Source: Zygnema circumcarinatum
Lineage: Eukaryota; Streptophyta; Zygnematophyceae; Zygnematales; Zygnemataceae
Direction of reading: 5' to 3'
DNA: 64,000 nucleotides
Assembly (NCBI GenBank): GCA_037447605.1
Contig: CM074807.1
Span: 2,789,568 to 2,853,567, forward strand
The number at the start of each line of letters is the position of its first letter. Position 1 is the stretch's first letter. This document shows, one piece after another, positions 60,501-64,000 of the stretch. The position numbers were made by a program, and so were the translations under genes. The notes below the pieces were generated by a model. The model saw only the letters and a program-made list of their open reading frames with translations. It was not told the DNA's origin and ran no database searches.

Positions 60501-63500
60501 CGGCAAGCCACTCAGTTTAGCCATAGCACGCGCTGACCTCCATAAGGCGAGGACTAAGAATCGCTGAACGCGCTTGTTCGTTGAGGCTCAGACATGAGAG
60601 TTCCAATGCTGATCTGCCCTTGGAACCCCCAGAGAGGAGTCAGCCGGGCATTTCTAGAGAGTAATCTCACGTATGAGGCATCTGAATAGCTGCAAAGCCA
60701 TTACCATGTGAAGAGTACATGTAACATGAAAAAGGACCGGCATAAACCACCTGAATAGGACCACAAGAGGGTGGCTGTTTGCGTCGTTCACATGCTCAAA
60801 TGCAGCTTCTAGAACTTCAGGAATCTGCAGGAACCACAGTGGGAGTATGCGTTGAACATTCAGGACAGACGCAAATAGACATGGAGGATGTCAGGATAAT
60901 GTCAAACCATCGTCTCGCTGCATGTTTTGGGTGGGCCATTGTTACTGCAGCGAAATCATTTGTTTTGTCAATGACCATCTCAGAAATAAAAGGCAAATCC
61001 GAATGATTCCTACGTTCTCGCGTGCTTCAGACAGAGGGCAGTGGGCGGTGCATACCAGCGGAGTCTCCCCCTCTCCAGAGTCTGCGAGGCTGTGGCCGGA
61101 CAAGAGCAGCAGGCTGTGCAACTCTTCCATGGTTGCCGTTGGATCCTTTTGTTGTCTCACACTCTGCATGACACCAAAATGGTACCGTCGTTAAAGTTGT
61201 CACTTAAGTATCTCCGGATAGCAAGCGGAAGTAAAAACACTGCATTAGTATGAGGGAAGACAGAAATATAGAATATTTCACATGTGCCATCCTCAAACTC
61301 CAGGCTACCTTCAACAAAGAAGGCTTTTATGGCTCACACAACACAACCCCTAGGCAGTAGTCTACGTTCCTTTATCTACGATTGCTTCATTAGGGGTGTC
61401 ATTAGCTCACCTCAACAAGCCATACGCGACGCTCATTCAAAAGCTCGGCGAGCAGCGGTAGCGTCTCATGCGGAGCAGCTCGAACTAAAGGCGCCAATGA
61501 ACTCAGACGATCGTCTCGTGCTGCAAATACGCAGATTGAGGCGAATCGTCATTCAGCGAGACTTGAATACTCCAGACATGGCCTTCAAGAGGCTTACTCT
61601 CTATCAGCTGAAACATGGACCCGACCGAGGACAAGAATACGCCCTCGACTGGTGAAGCAAGTGAAAGGCCCACCCGCGATCGCTGCCTGCAAGTTCTCGT
61701 CCGCGTCATCCTCTTCATGAGCTGCGGCTGCCGCAGCTGCAGACCACCAAAGGTAGATAGTAAGCTCATTGGAGTTCCCTCATTAAATTGCATATCTCGT
61801 ACATGATGCAGGAGCCAAATTCACGCGTTCCTCATAGTTCTGAGCATCAGTAGAAATTGAACTGATGTACAAGCATGTCGCAGATATGCTTTAGCCCTAT
61901 CAAGAATTGACATCCGCAACAGCATCTTCAGAAGGATGAAACGACCATCCCGGTTGCCTTGGATTCTCCCGTTCATACAAGATTCAAGATTCATGTGTTA
62001 GAAAAACCTAAAATCCACCATGAACGGAATCTTTGTTACATCCTAAATTGAATCATACAAACCATATTCCAGACAAATGAAGACGTGAGACAAGAGGTAA
62101 TAATACAAATGTAAAATCCGATATGGCAATGTTGAATTGGTAGAATGCAAAGATGAGCATAGATAGATGCATAGATGAGCACCGTAGGGACGTTTCATCT
62201 CTGTTGTGGGCTGGATATGCACGCCTCTGTTTCCTACAAACTGAGGCTAAGTGAGGGCAGCCTACCCATTAGCTCCGCTTGCAGATAGTTCTTCACTACA
62301 GCAGCAGCTCCCTGAACGACCGAGGGATGAAGGCTCCTGCTCTGCTGCTCCTTGCCGAACTTCAAATCTGGCTGCAGACATCTCAATCCATGTGACATAG
62401 TGTCAAAAGAATGCAAGGAGGAACCCATCATCAGCTGCTATCAAAGTGGCCCTAGACTGTTGCCGAGCTACTTGTAGACACTAAGTAACTAGAATCTCTA
62501 ATTCAATCATCGCCCAACAAGTCCTGTATATTAAAGCATATTAGTGGTGACATACTTCCACAAGAGAGGCCCACGCTCCCAGCAGCACTTGAAAGATCTC
62601 GGCCAGCTCGTCATCCTGCTGTGTGCTCCCCCCGTGAGTGATGCACGCGACTGTCACCTTCACTAGCAATGCAACCCCTCCACCATGCCTGCAGCAACCA
62701 AACGCGACTGCTGCATCATTTATTACTCGTCCCTTAACCAGCGTTAACCACCTTATGGATGCATTAAGTCCAGCCAATCGTTTGAAACATTTGGAACATG
62801 CACCTATAATTCTTATGAGTAGCTCTCGAAATATGCCAGCAGGATACATGGTTGTCAATTGAGATAACCACTTACTCTGAGGCGACAAGGCTCGAGTCGA
62901 AAGTAGCTGGTGCAGTGCAGCATGCGAGGGCTGCTAGTGCTCGGCATCCATCCAGTAGTTCACTAACCACCCAGGAAACAATTGGGTAATCCACAGCATC
63001 AAAATGACTAGCTGTTCATTACATATTCATTCCGTAGTCACTAACCGAGTTTGCGTGTGGATTCGTTACTACAGTACTAAATCTTCATGCTGACCAAATG
63101 TCAGATTTAGGGGGCCTGTCAGATGAAGGTTCGGCAGTAACAAGAGCTATACTGAAACAACGACAGCGAACGATTGATGCAGTTTGATTTCGATTCACGG
63201 AGTAAGGCTTTACCTGCTGGGCCCGCCTGAGCTAACAGCCGCCATTACTGCATCTGGAGGAGAGAGCCAGACAGCTATTCCCGACAGCATCTGCTGTATA
63301 TAGACCATGTGATTGGAATTCGAATCTGCCGGGCCAGCCAGCACGATTCATCAAAAAACACTATTTGAATTCCATCACCAAACCCAGTACATTCCAAAGC
63401 TTAACGAGCCCCCTGTTCCCCTGCAAAATAAGTATCGAGCATTTCGATAAAGCTCATGTAACTTTTGTCGAGACTACTTGCTCCAAATTGGCTGCCACAC

Positions 63501-63882
63501 TAGATGGCAGCAAACCCATGACAGCCCACCCATCATCGCAGAGAATGCTCATTGCCTTTGCGCAGCAGTTATCCACCACAATGGAAAGCTTGTGTACACC
63601 AATGCTTTTGATTAATCCGTTGACAAAAAGAGCTTTTTGGATGCTCCAGTTCTGAAGCAGAAACCTTCACTGCTAGTGAAGGCAGAAGAGCCCCCCACCT
63701 TTGAGATGGCCGCAGGAGGAGCAGAGATGCACCAACAGCTCGCGACTGGCTACCGCCACCGCACTGTTCATCCAATGAGACGCTCCGGCAACTATGCCAG
63801 CTTTGCGAATACAGTTGTAGAAATCAAGCAGCCAAGAAATCCTTTGAGGTTCCACCAACACGTCTCGCAGCACGGGTCCAAT
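55691..63882 (-). CDS. XPO4: Exportin-4-like nuclear transport receptor, 5' part missing
   Basis: Importin-beta-superfamily HEAT-repeat exportin matching plant XPO4. Exons seen: 63882-63699, 63293-63214, 62962-62876, 62688-62556, 62371-62266, 61736-61674, 61520-61411, 61163-61056, 60824-60751, 60613-60538, 60313-60038, 59526-59455, 59272-59198, 58802-58740, 58505-58403, 58205-58074, 57844-57701, 57534-57427, 57201-57151, 56938-56861, 56707-56594, 56481-56300, 56055-55986, 55876-55691. Landmarks: ISWLLDFYNCIRK, ELLDGCRAL, LLLLSGHSLADSGEGET, AILSPRLME, AVVWFLSRWADTYLM, NWRDLERAF, MLERLRGAA, KYKDLRALLQLL, TLDFGLHHQ, LLFEDL, AADALLPLVLCE. The N-terminal part lies beyond the window. Two junctions are unresolved: 63699/63293 (a short exon is probably missing) and 58740/58505 (phase mismatch). 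Confidence 0.87.
57556..57620. repeat. Poly(A/T) tract in exportin-4 intron
   Basis: About 65 bp almost entirely A on the plus strand, which is poly(T) on the sense strand just upstream of the exon at 57534. It acts as an extreme polypyrimidine tract, or reflects slippage expansion of one. Confidence 0.9.
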
Positions 63883-64000
63883 CTGCAAGTGGACATTTGT
63901 GAATGGATGAGCTGAAGGTGGGGGAGTACTTTGGACGAAGGAGCATTAGGAGTTCGAGCAACTACAATCTATGAATTGCAAATTCATTCAAACACGAGAT

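Overview
The window is nuclear DNA from a land plant. The evidence is intron-rich genes with GT-AG and some GC-AG junctions, and plant-type families: SAWADEE homeodomain protein, plant spatacsin, plant arginase, MHK/MAK-type kinase, mitochondrial dicarboxylate/tricarboxylate carrier and exportin-4. Introns are mostly 80-700 bp, genes are packed at about one per 6 kb, the long simple repeats are (GA)n and (ACGTG)n, and there is one decayed Ty1/copia cluster. I infer a bryophyte or other seed-free plant, but the species cannot be named from sequence alone. Most gene models below were built by joining exons by hand and checking that reading phase is kept at each junction. Homology statements rest on remembered family sequences, not on a search.

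Layout. 1-2014 (-): mitochondrial dihydrolipoamide dehydrogenase, 5' part only. 3851-8630 (-): MAK/MHK-type protein kinase, 17 exons. 10243-12331 (+): NSRP1-like splicing regulator. 13401-15557 (+): mitochondrial dicarboxylate/tricarboxylate carrier. 16243-19954 (-): NSUN5-type rRNA m5C methyltransferase, whose first intron holds a 271-bp GA/TC microsatellite. 21574-23639 (+): organellar FolD (methylene-THF dehydrogenase/cyclohydrolase). 24710-28194 (-): PQ-loop transporter with a very long central insert. 29.2-32.45 kb: a gene-free inverted repeat made of two copia 3' halves facing away from each other, with a nested insertion. 33082-36375 (-): SAWADEE homeodomain protein (SHH-like). 37184-50480 (-): spatacsin/SPG11-like giant protein, 24 exons. 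51368-54342 (-): arginase. 55691-63882 (-): exportin-4-like protein, 5' part outside the window.

The genes are ordinary housekeeping functions: organellar carbon, C1 and nitrogen metabolism, rRNA and mRNA processing, nuclear transport, lysosome/vacuole biology and silencing. There is no operon-like logic. Two divergent pairs, kinase/NSRP1 and NSUN5/FolD, each share about 1.6 kb of upstream DNA. I saw no undescribed multi-gene system. The less ordinary observations are four inferred GC-AG introns, a microsatellite abutting a splice donor, a 21-copy ACGTG array in a divergent promoter, a recurrent CACGTGG plus GTACG promoter combination, a head-to-head copia palindrome with a nested element and target-site duplication, and a dispersed repeat family shared by three or four loci.
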